Shown here: positions 49,678 through 59,220 of the stretch, piece by piece
How the letters are laid out: each line of letters opens with the position of its first letter
How positions within the stretch are numbered: the first letter of the stretch is position 1
Origin: Candidatus Saccharimonadota bacterium
GTDB taxonomy: Bacteria; Patescibacteriota; Saccharimonadia; Saccharimonadales; Saccharimonadaceae
Reading direction: 5' to 3'
Assembly (NCBI GenBank): GCA_028286365.1
Contig: JAQBRR010000001.1
Coordinates: 248,001-312,000, forward strand
Length of the DNA: 64,000 nt
Notes under the pieces: generated by a model
The model's input: only the letters and a program-made list of their open reading frames with translations
What the model was told of the DNA's origin: nothing
Database searches by the model: none
Position numbers and translations under genes: made by a program

Positions 49678-51135
49678 ATGAATTGGTGGGTTCTACGTCG
49701 ACGAGTGCATATATCTTGGCTAATTTGCATACTGTGTCTCGCGCTACTGATTGGTATATTTTTATCTCGTTATGCGCCACCTGCTCTCTTTGCATCAGTC
49801 GCATGGATGTTAACAGGAAGCTTAATCGTTGGGCTTACATTATGGCATCGTAATATTTTTCTGATTCCGCTACTTGTTATAGCTGGTATGCTTATTGGAT
49901 TATGGCGCGGCTCAGTCCAGAATGTCGAACTATCTGGCATGAGGCAGTATATCGGTAAAGTGTTAACAGTTAAAGGCAATGTTCGCGAGGATGTCGATAC
50001 AGATGCGTCGGGTAGTCTGGTAATTCGTATGGATACATTGCAGATAAAAGGGAAGTCGGTCGCTGGCTCACTATGGGTGAGTGCAAAAACGGATACCGAT
50101 ATCAAACGCAGTGATCATATAACGATTACAGGCAAAATGGGTGAGGGCTTTGGAAGTTTTGTTGGTACGGTATATCAAGCACGTCTCCTATCGGTCACTC
50201 GTCCTCAACCTGGAGACGTCGCGCGGGTTGTCAGGGACTGGTTCGCGGATAGCGTACGGAGGGCTATTCCTAGCCCACAGTCGAGCCTAGGCATTGGCTA
50301 CCTTGTTGGTCAAAAGCGAGCACTACCAGCGGATTTAGTTGAAGCTCTTCAGATTGCGGGACTTACTCATGTTGTCGTTGCAAGTGGGTATAACCTTACA
50401 ATTCTGGTGAGGTTGGCACGTCGACTATTTGAAAAAGTTTCAAAGTATTTATCTGCACTTTCAGCGAGTGTGATGATTGGTGGTTTCATTGCCGTGACCG
50501 GACTTAGTCCCAGTATGTCGCGTGCTGGACTTGTCGCGGGACTCAGCCTGGCTGCATGGTATTACGGTAGACGCTTTCACCCGCTTGTTCTACTCTCATT
50601 TGCTGCTGCGGTCACGGTTACGATAAATCCAAGTTATATATGGGGGGATCTCGGATGGCAGCTTTCATTTGCGTCATTTGCAGGTGTGATGATTCTCACG
50701 CCATTACTTCAACGATTCTTTTTTGGTCAGAAGAAACCTGGATTTTTGCGTCAAATTTTAGGAGAAACAATATCAGCGACGATTGCGACTGCGCCGATTC
50801 TCATTAGTGCTTTTGGGCAGTTCTCAAATGTTGCGGTAATCGCCAATTTATTGGTATTGCCACTTGTGCCGCTTGCGATGTTGTTAACATTTATTGCAGG
50901 GGTTGGAGCTCTTCTATTTCCTATTCTAGCCACTATTGTCGGTCTACCAGCTACCTGGCTTTTGACCTATATGACGAGTGTCGCGCAGTATTTGTCCCAC
51001 GTCTCCTGGGCAATTACGTCCGTGTCGTTGCCGTCATGGGCAGTTGGTTTATGCTACTTGGGACTTATTAGCCTATGTACACTATTGTGGCGTGTGACCA
51101 GGTACGATTTAAAGAATACCAATATCGTGGAGTAG
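49678..51135 (+). CDS. comEC: ComEC/Rec2-family DNA uptake channel, without MBL domain
   Basis: 485 residues from ATG 49678, which is 6 bases after TATACT (49666-49671); the longer frame starts inside the tRNA-Lys remnant. An N-terminal OB-like soluble part (DUF4131-type, LTVKGNVREDVDTD) lies between helices, followed by the Competence domain (GLTHVVVASGYNLTILVRL; GLSPSMSRAGLVAGLSL). The C-terminal metallo-beta-lactamase domain found in many ComEC proteins is absent. It should carry single-stranded DNA into the cell; pilus genes are at 62-64 kb. Confidence 0.9.
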   Translation: MNWWVLRRRVHISWLICILCLALLIGIFLSRYAPPALFASVAWMLTGSLIVGLTLWHRNIFLIPLLVIAGMLIGLWRGSVQNVELSGMRQYIGKVLTVKGNVREDVDTDASGSLVIRMDTLQIKGKSVAGSLWVSAKTDTDIKRSDHITITGKMGEGFGSFVGTVYQARLLSVTRPQPGDVARVVRDWFADSVRRAIPSPQSSLGIGYLVGQKRALPADLVEALQIAGLTHVVVASGYNLTILVRLARRLFEKVSKYLSALSASVMIGGFIAVTGLSPSMSRAGLVAGLSLAAWYYGRRFHPLVLLSFAAAVTVTINPSYIWGDLGWQLSFASFAGVMILTPLLQRFFFGQKKPGFLRQILGETISATIATAPILISAFGQFSNVAVIANLLVLPLVPLAMLLTFIAGVGALLFPILATIVGLPATWLLTYMTSVAQYLSHVSWAITSVSLPSWAVGLCYLGLISLCTLLWRVTRYDLKNTNIVE

Positions 51136-51142
51136 ATGTTAT

Positions 51143-52684
51143 CTACCAACTCCCGCCGCCGCCGCCACCAAAACCACCGCCGCCTATGCCACCACCGGAA
51201 CTGACACTGCTATTACTTGAGACGACGTTCGCGAAACTACTACCAAGATCTGAAGCAAGTGATATTGCAGAGAAGGCCACTAAGTTGCCGCTATACCAAC
51301 CTGTAGACTGAGTGAGATCAATGCCATCAAATTTCTTTGCCCATTGTTTCTCGACGCCAAGTGCAATCGCGTAGGGAAGTAATGCATTGAAGCGTTCTGG
51401 AGTTTTGTCAGGTGCATCGGTAAAGTTGAGTCGATCTTTTTCAACGACGCTCAAGTATAATTTGAATCCATCAACTTGTGCCCATTCTTTTGCCCCCTCG
51501 TCAGTCAGTGTTCCGCGCATGAAAATGTCACCACTATTTTGGTAATAGCCAAGGTTCGTTAGGTCAGACTTAATCGATGATTTGAAGATTGATACTTCGC
51601 TTGCCATAGTGCCTTTATCAAGCTGGGAAAGTTTAACCTGTTGGTTAGCACCAAAGAATGAACTAAGTAAAAGAGACTCTGTGCGCGGTAGAGTATCACC
51701 ATTTTTTAGAAGGACTAGCTGATAATCCTTCGAGCCAAAAAGACCAGTCTTAGGAAGATAGATAATTTTAATATAGCCCTGTACTGCCCAATTAATAACT
51801 GTTGCCGTGATCTCGCGATTATCAGAAACATCATCTTCGAGTAAGCCAATATGAGCGGGCGATAAGCCTTTGGGCGGTTCATACTGCGCAACAACGATTT
51901 GGCGTTTTTTACGTCTATGTGTACGAACTGCCCGAATTATAAATATGACAGCAACTCCAACTACGACGAGCGCAATGAGTATACCAATTGCAGCACTTCC
52001 GATTGCAGCCAGTACATCTTCGGTTCGCATTTTGTTAGGTTGTAGATAGTTTGTAACGTAGCTGTTTGGCAGAGTTGCATTAATTGTGACGCCTTGATAA
52101 GGCGCGACGTAGTCAACCATTAACTCACCTAGGTTTGTACTTTGATTGCTGGCACCATACCACGAAACATTACTAAGTTGCGCGTTGTTCTCTAGTGTTA
52201 CTTTGGCAGAAATATTATAAATCGGTACAGTCCAACCAGATCCGACAACGTCTAGATTTAGAAAAGGTTTGTTGTCTTTTTGGGTGACAAGAGGGTAGAG
52301 TTCATAACTGATAACGTATGTATGAATACCTGTGATTGTCGTATTTGGATCACCAATCTGGATTCGCTTATTACCGCTATCGGTTGATAGTTGTGTTTGA
52401 ATGGAATTACCATTTTCATCAGTAACACTATCGAGGTTGAAATTAACATAGTAGTTTGTATTGCCATCATGGTAATCAATTGGTATATCACGATAGATTC
52501 CGTGATGAGCATTTGAAGCAAAGTCATATACGATTGTTTCCTTGACCGTAACATTATTAGTGTGGCTGATAGTAATCTGGCTATCGAAGCGACTAACTTG
52601 CTCAGTATCTGCTGCGTATGTTACTGAGTTATTTGCGATGATGACAAATATGAGCAGTCCGATAGCAATAAGCAGTTTCTTCAT
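51143..52684 (-). CDS. DUF2207 membrane protein with Gly-rich C-terminus
   Basis: 513 residues. A signal peptide (1-24, ending TYAAD) precedes an extracytoplasmic DUF2207 domain (ISHTNNVTVKETIVYDF; HHGIYRDIPIDY), a membrane helix (about 225-250), a basic stretch RTHRRKKR and a cytoplasmic region. It ends SSGGGIGGGGFGGGGGGSW, a tail seen in many DUF2207 proteins. Function not known. TAAGAT ends 6 bases before ATG 52684. Confidence 0.88.
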   Translation of the reverse strand: MKKLLIAIGLLIFVIIANNSVTYAADTEQVSRFDSQITISHTNNVTVKETIVYDFASNAHHGIYRDIPIDYHDGNTNYYVNFNLDSVTDENGNSIQTQLSTDSGNKRIQIGDPNTTITGIHTYVISYELYPLVTQKDNKPFLNLDVVGSGWTVPIYNISAKVTLENNAQLSNVSWYGASNQSTNLGELMVDYVAPYQGVTINATLPNSYVTNYLQPNKMRTEDVLAAIGSAAIGILIALVVVGVAVIFIIRAVRTHRRKKRQIVVAQYEPPKGLSPAHIGLLEDDVSDNREITATVINWAVQGYIKIIYLPKTGLFGSKDYQLVLLKNGDTLPRTESLLLSSFFGANQQVKLSQLDKGTMASEVSIFKSSIKSDLTNLGYYQNSGDIFMRGTLTDEGAKEWAQVDGFKLYLSVVEKDRLNFTDAPDKTPERFNALLPYAIALGVEKQWAKKFDGIDLTQSTGWYSGNLVAFSAISLASDLGSSFANVVSSNSSVSSGGGIGGGGFGGGGGGSW

Positions 52685-52838
52685 AAATCAATCTTACCAT
52701 GTACTTTCGTCACTCTTACTTTGCCAAGGACGGACCTTTGCTCAGCAAAAATTAAGCTTTTAAAATAGTCCGAGTCATTGGATCATTTCCGTATCTGTTA
52801 TAATAAAGGTAATACGATAATTATCTGGAGAAGAAGAT

Positions 52839-53558
52839 ATGTCTGGACATAGCAAATGGTCTACAATCAAACGTGAAAAAGGCGCCAAGGATGCAAAACG
52901 TGGAGCAGTATTTACGCAAATCGGTAATTTAATTGCAATAGCAGCTCGCAGTGGAGCAGATCCTTCGATGAATTCGAGCCTTGCTATGGCAATTGAAAAA
53001 GCAAAACAGGCCAACATGCCAGCAGCGAATATTCAGCGTGCAATCGACCGAGTTGCGGATAAAAACGCTGCAGTCCTAGAAGAAACAACATACGAAGGTA
53101 TGGGTCCTGGAGGAGTTGGTATTATTATTGAAACAGCAACCGACAACAAGAATCGTACCTTTCCTGAAGTTCGTTCAGCTCTCACAAAGAATGGTGGACG
53201 CGTTGCAGATGCCGGCAGCGTCACATTCCAGTTTAGTCGTAAAGGCGTGATTCGTGTTGCTGCTAGTGGCGAAGATGCACTACTAGCAATTCTAGATGCG
53301 GGCGCCGAAGACGCAGTCGAAGAGGACGGTGAAATTATTGTCTATACCGAGCTAAAAGATCTTGCGAAAGTGCGTCAGGCGATTATTGATTCAGGACTGA
53401 GCGTTGTAGAAGCGGACTTACAATATATTCCAAATAGTTCTGTTGTTGTAGACGATCCAGAAGTTGCAGCACGCGTACTTAAGGTACTAGACGCGCTTGA
53501 TGATCTTGATGATGTGGTTGGTGTTCATACCAATGCAGATATTACAGCTGAAATTTAG
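52839..53558 (+). CDS. yebC: YebC/PmpR-family regulator
   Basis: 239 residues. MSGHSKWSTIKREKGAKDAKRG..., NIQRAIDR and TYEGMGPGGVGIIIE are family hallmarks. YebC proteins bind DNA or act on ribosomes stalled at proline stretches. GGAGAAGAAG lies before ATG and TATAAT is at 52799-52804. It lies upstream of ruvC, as in many bacteria, but a surface protein gene with its own promoter stands between. Confidence 0.96.
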   Translation: MSGHSKWSTIKREKGAKDAKRGAVFTQIGNLIAIAARSGADPSMNSSLAMAIEKAKQANMPAANIQRAIDRVADKNAAVLEETTYEGMGPGGVGIIIETATDNKNRTFPEVRSALTKNGGRVADAGSVTFQFSRKGVIRVAASGEDALLAILDAGAEDAVEEDGEIIVYTELKDLAKVRQAIIDSGLSVVEADLQYIPNSSVVVDDPEVAARVLKVLDALDDLDDVVGVHTNADITAEI

Positions 53559-53571
53559 CTTTAAATAATCC

Positions 53572-53600
53572 TTGATTTTTGCTGAGAATTTGTATATTAT
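53572..53600 (+). promoter_or_regulatory. Leaderless promoter of the lamin-tail surface protein
   Basis: TTGATT (53572-53577), 17-base spacer, TATTAT (53595-53600), then 6 bases to ATG 53607. Confidence 0.8.
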
Positions 53601-53606
53601 TTTGAT

Positions 53607-55469
53607 ATGCGTAAGCGTTTTGTGGTGGCGATGCTTGCAGTCTCATCCGTAATTTGCGGACTAAATATTCAAAATGCCCTAGCGGTGAGTCCCTCAATTG
53701 TACTTAGTCAGGTACAACTTGGTAACTCCGCATCGGCATCAAATGAATTTATTGAAGTATATAATAACTCATCGAATGAGACGGAAATTACTAATTGGTG
53801 TTTATATTATGCGAGTGCTAGCTCAACGCAAATTGGTAGTAAACTCGGCTGTTTTGTACCAGAAAATGACAGTTTGCACTTATATATACCGACACACACC
53901 TATGTGTTCGCTATTTCAACAGCACTCGCAACCAGCCTACCGAGTCTAGGTAGTGATCTTAAGTTCGCTGCGACACTATCTGGAACGGCTGGCCATGTTA
54001 GAGTCGTTGATGGTGACGGCATTGAGATTGATAAAGTGGGTTGGGGTACGACTGCTATCTCTCCTGAGACATTATTTACGCCAACGGCTCCTCTCGGTAA
54101 GGTATTAGGGCGAAAAGTAAACACACTTTTAAATACTTTGCAGGATACAGACAACAACAGTCTTGATTTTGAACTAGTCACCGCACGATCTAACTATGTC
54201 TATGGCTCTATATATGAAATTCAAGATCTTTGTAAAAATATAGCAGGCATTCAAACCAGTATTCCGGGCGGATACTCGGTAGACACAAATGCGAATTGCA
54301 TACCTCCGCCGGTTGATATGTGTACTAATATCGATGGGTTGCAAGCAGTTATGCCTACAGGATATGGGCTTGATGAAAATGACCTATGTCAGCCTGATGT
54401 ATGTAGTAATATCAGCGGCCTGCAAATTATCGTACCTTCAAGTAAAGAGCTGGACTCAAACGGGAATTGTGTGGATCATGATTATTGTCTCAATATTTCG
54501 GGAATCCAAACAATCATTCCAGATGGATACCATGCAGGTAATCAGGGTTTATGTCTTCTTGATATATTACCAATTAAAGTTAATGAGTTACTCGCGAACG
54601 CTGTCGGTAGTGATAATGGGCATGAATTTATTGAACTATATAATCCAAATGACGCTCCGGTTGATTTAATCGTCTATTTATTAAAAATTGGTATCGATGC
54701 GCCTAAATTCTATAGTTTTCCCCTAGAAAGTGCGATAGAGCCTCATGGCTATATAAGTTTCTCCGATGATGATATACCATTTACGTTGGTCAACTCTATG
54801 AGTCAAGTGAGTCTTGTCAGTGTTGATAATCAACTGGTTGATGAGTCACCGATCTACAATAATCCACAAGACGGTATTGCTTGGGCACTCATCGATGGTA
54901 CGTGGCAATATACCAATCAGCCAACACCGAATGCAAAGAATCTTGCATCGATTGTGTCGCAAGATACTGTTGAAGAAGTAGTTGTTGGCTTAAATCCGTG
55001 CGCGCCGAACCAGTATCGTAATCCAGACACGAATCGCTGCCGCTTGCTCATAACGGTTGGATCAACCCTCGTTGCATGCCAGGATGGTCAATATAGAAGT
55101 GAAATAACAAACAGGTGTCGAAGTATTGCGTCGGATGTTGCGACGCTAACGCCATGTGATGCAAATCAAGAACGTAATCCTGAAACAAACAGATGCCGAT
55201 TGATCACATCGAGCACGTCTGAGCCAACTCCGTGTAAGCCAGGCCAAGAGCGTAATCCAGATACTAATCGTTGTCGAACGGTCGCTAGTAGTGTACCCAC
55301 TGCTGAGTTTGCCGTGGAGCCAGTTACTGATACAAGTAGCGGTATTGTTGGATGGTTGGCAGTTGGAGGTGTCTGTCTTATTGCACTTGCCTATGCAGGG
55401 TGGGAATGGAGAGAGGAATTAATTCAAGCTGTTCGTAGACTCTCAACATTCTTTCATTTACAGAAATAA
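53607..55469 (+). CDS. Large surface protein: two lamin-tail domains and two kinds of Cys repeats
   Basis: 620 residues. A signal peptide (1-26) is followed by a lamin-tail domain (about 30-195), four repeats of about 30 residues of the form C.NI.G.Q..P.GY..D.N..C, a second lamin-tail domain (about 325-440), four repeats of about 22-25 residues of the form C..GQ.RNP.TNRCR (for example CKPGQERNPDTNRCR), and a C-terminal membrane helix with a basic tail. The paired Cys in each repeat probably form disulfides outside the cell, which fits the DsbA-like enzyme. It may serve in host or surface contact; this is inference. Confidence 0.85.
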   Translation: MRKRFVVAMLAVSSVICGLNIQNALAVSPSIVLSQVQLGNSASASNEFIEVYNNSSNETEITNWCLYYASASSTQIGSKLGCFVPENDSLHLYIPTHTYVFAISTALATSLPSLGSDLKFAATLSGTAGHVRVVDGDGIEIDKVGWGTTAISPETLFTPTAPLGKVLGRKVNTLLNTLQDTDNNSLDFELVTARSNYVYGSIYEIQDLCKNIAGIQTSIPGGYSVDTNANCIPPPVDMCTNIDGLQAVMPTGYGLDENDLCQPDVCSNISGLQIIVPSSKELDSNGNCVDHDYCLNISGIQTIIPDGYHAGNQGLCLLDILPIKVNELLANAVGSDNGHEFIELYNPNDAPVDLIVYLLKIGIDAPKFYSFPLESAIEPHGYISFSDDDIPFTLVNSMSQVSLVSVDNQLVDESPIYNNPQDGIAWALIDGTWQYTNQPTPNAKNLASIVSQDTVEEVVVGLNPCAPNQYRNPDTNRCRLLITVGSTLVACQDGQYRSEITNRCRSIASDVATLTPCDANQERNPETNRCRLITSSTSEPTPCKPGQERNPDTNRCRTVASSVPTAEFAVEPVTDTSSGIVGWLAVGGVCLIALAYAGWEWREELIQAVRRLSTFFHLQK

Positions 55470-55483
55470 ACTATACTTAAGCT

Positions 55484-55957
55484 ATGAGAATCATTGGCAT
55501 TGATCCAGGCACAGGCATCATGGGTTTTGGTGTTATTGACGTCGTGAAGGACAAGATGAAGCTTGTGGATGCTGGCGTTATTACCACACCTGCTCATACG
55601 CCTCATGATGAACGCCTCGAAGACATCTTTGATAGTCTGACTGAGATCATTAAAGCAACGAAACCAGAAGTTATGTCAGTTGAAAAATTATTTTTCACAA
55701 ACAATGTCACAACTGCAATGACCGTTGCGGAAGCTCGCGGGGTTGCCTTGTTGGTCGGACGAAAGGCAAAACTACCTATTGCTGAGTACACGCCTAACCA
55801 AATCAAACAGACGTTGACCGGCTACGGTAAGGCGGATAAAAAACAGGTGCAAGAGATGGTGCGCATTCAACTGGGACTAAAAGATGTACCAAAACCTGAT
55901 GACTGTGCCGATGCACTTGCAGCTGCAATTACTCATTTCTTGATGAGCCGTCACTAA
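55484..55957 (+). CDS. ruvC: Holliday junction resolvase RuvC
   Basis: 157 residues. MRIIGIDPGTGIMGFGV contains the catalytic Asp7; SVEKLFFTNN contains the second acid; DDCADALAAAI carries the C-terminal acids. It cuts Holliday junctions with RuvAB. TATACT (55472-55477) ends 6 bases before ATG. Its last 29 bases overlap the convergent gene on the - strand. Confidence 0.97.
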   Translation: MRIIGIDPGTGIMGFGVIDVVKDKMKLVDAGVITTPAHTPHDERLEDIFDSLTEIIKATKPEVMSVEKLFFTNNVTTAMTVAEARGVALLVGRKAKLPIAEYTPNQIKQTLTGYGKADKKQVQEMVRIQLGLKDVPKPDDCADALAAAITHFLMSRH

Positions 55958-56561
55958 AAACGTGCGTTCCAGGGCGAGGCTTAACGGGCTTAAGGATTAG
56001 GCTGCCTTCATCACCGAGGATTCGGCCAATCCATGCAATTGGAAGAAAGGTTCCGTAATTTCCAGTGTATAAGTGAGGCCTTGGATGTTCTGATCTTGTA
56101 GCCTGGTTGACGATATCAGGTTGAGCCTCACGTAGTTCGATTAAACTACCTTGTTCTAAGTAATTGCGGGCAGGTGTCGCGACGTGATCAAGAATAGTGA
56201 AAGGACGAACTGCCTGATGACCTACTCGAACGAGGAGCTCACTATATTGATCGTTTTTTACACCCTCGACAAGTTCTTGAAAACCCTCTAATAACTGTTG
56301 CGGAAGGTCTATAGGCGGCAGGTGGGCGTCAAATCGAGTTTTGTTAACAGACAGATAGTGCTCACGTATTTGTGTTTCTATTCCACTCACAAAGCCTTGG
56401 CTACTGAATGTAACGAAGGGCTCTGTAGGAGGTTTAGTATCTTCCTCCGCCCTCGCAATTTCTGCAAACTGTAGATCGATTTCTTGAGTGTAAAAAAGGT
56501 CGGATAGTGGTGTGTCTATATCACCAACAGAGCGTTGATCGATAAATTCCAACTCTGACAT
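55929..56561 (-). CDS. Unknown soluble protein (about 210 residues)
   Basis: The TTGCTT-16-TATAGT promoter lies just upstream; ATG 56561 is 9 bases after the -10 and ATG 56567 only 3 bases, so 56561 is preferred. The product starts MSELEFIDQRSVGDIDTPLS, is acidic in the first half and has no membrane helix or recognised domain. The C-terminus (GNYGTFLPIAWIGRILGDEG, PVKPRPGTHVF) is beta-like. It overlaps the end of ruvC antisense by 29 bases. Confidence 0.6.
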   Translation of the reverse strand: MSELEFIDQRSVGDIDTPLSDLFYTQEIDLQFAEIARAEEDTKPPTEPFVTFSSQGFVSGIETQIREHYLSVNKTRFDAHLPPIDLPQQLLEGFQELVEGVKNDQYSELLVRVGHQAVRPFTILDHVATPARNYLEQGSLIELREAQPDIVNQATRSEHPRPHLYTGNYGTFLPIAWIGRILGDEGSLILKPVKPRPGTHVFSDGSSRNE

Positions 56562-56679
56562 GCTCATGTCACTATACGCCAAAATAAAAATAAAGCAAAA
56601 GCACAATGTTTTTGTAGTTGATGATAAGAATTAACATTAACTAGCTGAAAGGACACACCTCACGTATAATGATAAACAT

Positions 56680-57249
56680 ATGATAGCGCATGTTTCTGGG
56701 GTAGTTGCTGAAAAGTTCGGTAGTGCGGTGATTGTTGATGTCGCTGGGGTAGGTTACGAGGTGCAAGTTGCCGCTGGTGATTTCGACAGAGCAATACTAG
56801 GCGAAGATATTAAATTCCATACTTATCATCACATTCGTGAGCAATCGCAAGAATTATTTGGATTTTCTAGCTTGGCCGCCAAGAAATTATTTGAACTTTT
56901 GATTACCGTGCAAGGTGTCGGACCCAAGGCTGCACTGTCTATTTTGTCATTAGGAGACAGCGAGCAAGTTCGTAACGCCATCGCTAATGGTGATAGCGCC
57001 TACATTACTCAGGCAAGCGGAGTAGGTAAGCGAATTGCTGAACGAGTGGTTGTTGATCTATCTGATAAGGTCGGGCTTGCTATTCAACTTACACGCAAAA
57101 TCGGATCATCAAGTATGATTGTTAGCGATGAAGCACTAGAGGCTCTCATTGCGCTCGGCTATACTCTTGCAGATGCAACAAAGGCGCTCGAAAATATTGC
57201 AACAGATATTCCAACTGCACAACGTGTTACTTTGGCACTGAAAGGATAG
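56680..57249 (+). CDS. ruvA: Holliday junction helicase subunit RuvA
   Basis: 189 residues. The N-terminal OB fold (MIAHVSGVVAEKFGSAVIVDVAGVGYEV), two helix-hairpin-helix motifs (LITVQGVGPKAALSIL and ASGVGKRIAERVVVDL) and the RuvB-binding C-terminal domain are present. TATAAT ends 9 bases before ATG. The next gene begins 3 bases after its stop. Confidence 0.96.
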   Translation: MIAHVSGVVAEKFGSAVIVDVAGVGYEVQVAAGDFDRAILGEDIKFHTYHHIREQSQELFGFSSLAAKKLFELLITVQGVGPKAALSILSLGDSEQVRNAIANGDSAYITQASGVGKRIAERVVVDLSDKVGLAIQLTRKIGSSSMIVSDEALEALIALGYTLADATKALENIATDIPTAQRVTLALKG

Positions 57250-57252
57250 CAA

Positions 57253-58146
57253 ATGATTACTATTCCGACCAAGAAACTGAAAAATGGTTTTGAGCTCCCA
57301 GTCTATGGATTGGGTCTTTGGGGTATGGGCGGAAGACGTGAGGTGGATGATTCTAAAGATACTGTCGAAGTTGAGGCAATTAGAGCAGCAGTTGACGCAG
57401 GAGTTACACATATTGATACCGCTGAGGTATATGGTGTAGGTCACGCAGAAGAACTACTCGGCAAGGCAATTGAGGATTATGACAGATCAAAACTAATTCT
57501 GGCTAGTAAAGTTACCGGTGCAAATCAATCCTATGATAACGTCATGAGATCATGCGAGGGCAGCCTTAAGCGTATTGGAACTGACTATCTCGATCTTTAT
57601 ATGCTCCATAGTTTTCCCAACCCTGGTATTGATATAACTGATACGATGCGTGCGATGGATGAACTAATACGACAGGGAATGATAAAAAATATTGGACTTA
57701 GTAATGTAACGCAACGACGTTTTAACGTTGCCCAAAGTTTGACAGAAAATAAAATTGTCTGTAATCAAGTACATTACAATGTACAGTACCGCGAAGTAGA
57801 GCAACGGGGTCTCTTAAAATATGCGCAAGGCAATGATGTGATGTTGGTTGCTTGGCGGCCTCTCCAGAAAGGCGCTTTACCGAATGCGCCGATCATAGCC
57901 GAGCTTGCTGAAAAATATAATAAGACACCTTCGCAAATTGCAATTAACTGGTTAATATCTCAGCAAAATGTCGTTACAATCGCAAAGACGAGCAGCGTCG
58001 ATCATTTAATCGAAAACTTAGGAGCAATCGATTGGGTGATGGAGAACGAGGATATCGAACGTATTCGTGAAGATTTTCCGAACCAACAATTTGTCTCGGA
58101 TGCTGTGCCGCTTGACTATCCATCTGATACACCGCCTAATTACTAA
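57253..58146 (+). CDS. Aldo/keto reductase
   Basis: 297 residues. The (beta/alpha)8 pattern has the catalytic set Asp and Tyr in HIDTAEVYG, Lys in LASKV and His in YMLHSF. The NADPH-binding C-terminal part AINWLISQQNVVTIAKTSSVDHL is typical. Substrate unknown. It stands between ruvA and ruvB in the same direction, 3 bases after ruvA, so it shares that transcript although it has no evident link with recombination. Confidence 0.93.
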   Translation: MITIPTKKLKNGFELPVYGLGLWGMGGRREVDDSKDTVEVEAIRAAVDAGVTHIDTAEVYGVGHAEELLGKAIEDYDRSKLILASKVTGANQSYDNVMRSCEGSLKRIGTDYLDLYMLHSFPNPGIDITDTMRAMDELIRQGMIKNIGLSNVTQRRFNVAQSLTENKIVCNQVHYNVQYREVEQRGLLKYAQGNDVMLVAWRPLQKGALPNAPIIAELAEKYNKTPSQIAINWLISQQNVVTIAKTSSVDHLIENLGAIDWVMENEDIERIREDFPNQQFVSDAVPLDYPSDTPPNY

Positions 58147-58172
58147 ACGTGATTTAAGGTATACTAATGATA

Positions 58173-59201
58173 ATGGCTATTGAACGAATTATTGATACGA
58201 GTTTGCATGATGAGGATGATGACGAAGAAATCATCGAAGTAACGCTACGGCCAAAGGATTTTTCGCAGTATGTTGGACAAGACCGACTGAAAAAGAATCT
58301 TAAACTCGCAATTGCAGCAGCGAAAAAACGTGGTGATCCGATTGATCATATTTTGCTTTACGGTCCTCCTGGACTTGGTAAAACGACAATGGCGAATGTT
58401 ATCGCAAACGAAATGGGTAAAAATATCCGCGTGACTGCAGGACCAGCGATTGAACGTGCAGGAGATCTTGCGAGTATTCTTACGAACCTAAACGATGGCG
58501 ACATATTATTCATCGATGAAATTCATCGTTTGGGACGCACAGTCGAGGAAGTCCTCTATAGTGCGATGGAAGATTTCAAATTAGATATTATGATCGGTAA
58601 AGGCCCAGCAGCACGAAGTGTTCGCCTAGATTTACCGAAGTTTACGGTCATTGGGGCAACAACGCGGACTGGATCACTATCTGCGCCACTTCGTGATCGT
58701 TTCGGCCTGATGCATCGTCTCGAGTTTTATACACCTGACGAAATTGCTCAAATTATCACTCGCGCTTCGACAATCTTAGATAGTAAAATTGATCAAGCTG
58801 CTGCTAAAATGCTGTCGACTCGTGCGCGTCTAACGCCTCGTATTGCGAATCGCTTGCTTAAACGTGTACGTGACTACGCGGATGTTAACGGCGATGGTAT
58901 CATTGACGTCCAGACGACAACTTCAGCATTGGCGCTACTCGAGATTGATGAACTCGGACTTGATCCAGGTGACCGTAATCTACTCATCAGCATTATTGAT
59001 AACTACGGCTCAAATCCTGTGGGGCTCAATACTATTGCAGCACTGACGGGTGATGAAGCAACGACCATCGAAGATTTTTACGAACCATATTTAATGCAAA
59101 TCGGTTTTATCGAGCGAACGCCAAGAGGACGACGGGTTACCGCTAAGGGTCATCAGCACGTCGGCAGAACAAGCGATGATAAACAGCAGAAATTGGTGTA
59201 G
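58173..59201 (+). CDS. ruvB: Holliday junction helicase RuvB
   Basis: 342 residues from ATG 58173, which is 7 bases after TATACT (58160-58165); ATG 58167 is too close to the -10. Walker [10 protein letters not shown] (64-72), Walker [10 protein letters not shown], sensor [19 protein letters not shown] and the winged-helix C-terminus [12 protein letters not shown]. It drives branch migration with RuvA. Confidence 0.97.
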   Translation: MAIERIIDTSLHDEDDDEEIIEVTLRPKDFSQYVGQDRLKKNLKLAIAAAKKRGDPIDHILLYGPPGLGKTTMANVIANEMGKNIRVTAGPAIERAGDLASILTNLNDGDILFIDEIHRLGRTVEEVLYSAMEDFKLDIMIGKGPAARSVRLDLPKFTVIGATTRTGSLSAPLRDRFGLMHRLEFYTPDEIAQIITRASTILDSKIDQAAAKMLSTRARLTPRIANRLLKRVRDYADVNGDGIIDVQTTTSALALLEIDELGLDPGDRNLLISIIDNYGSNPVGLNTIAALTGDEATTIEDFYEPYLMQIGFIERTPRGRRVTAKGHQHVGRTSDDKQQKLV

Positions 59202-59220
59202 GTTGTTATAATGAGGCTAT

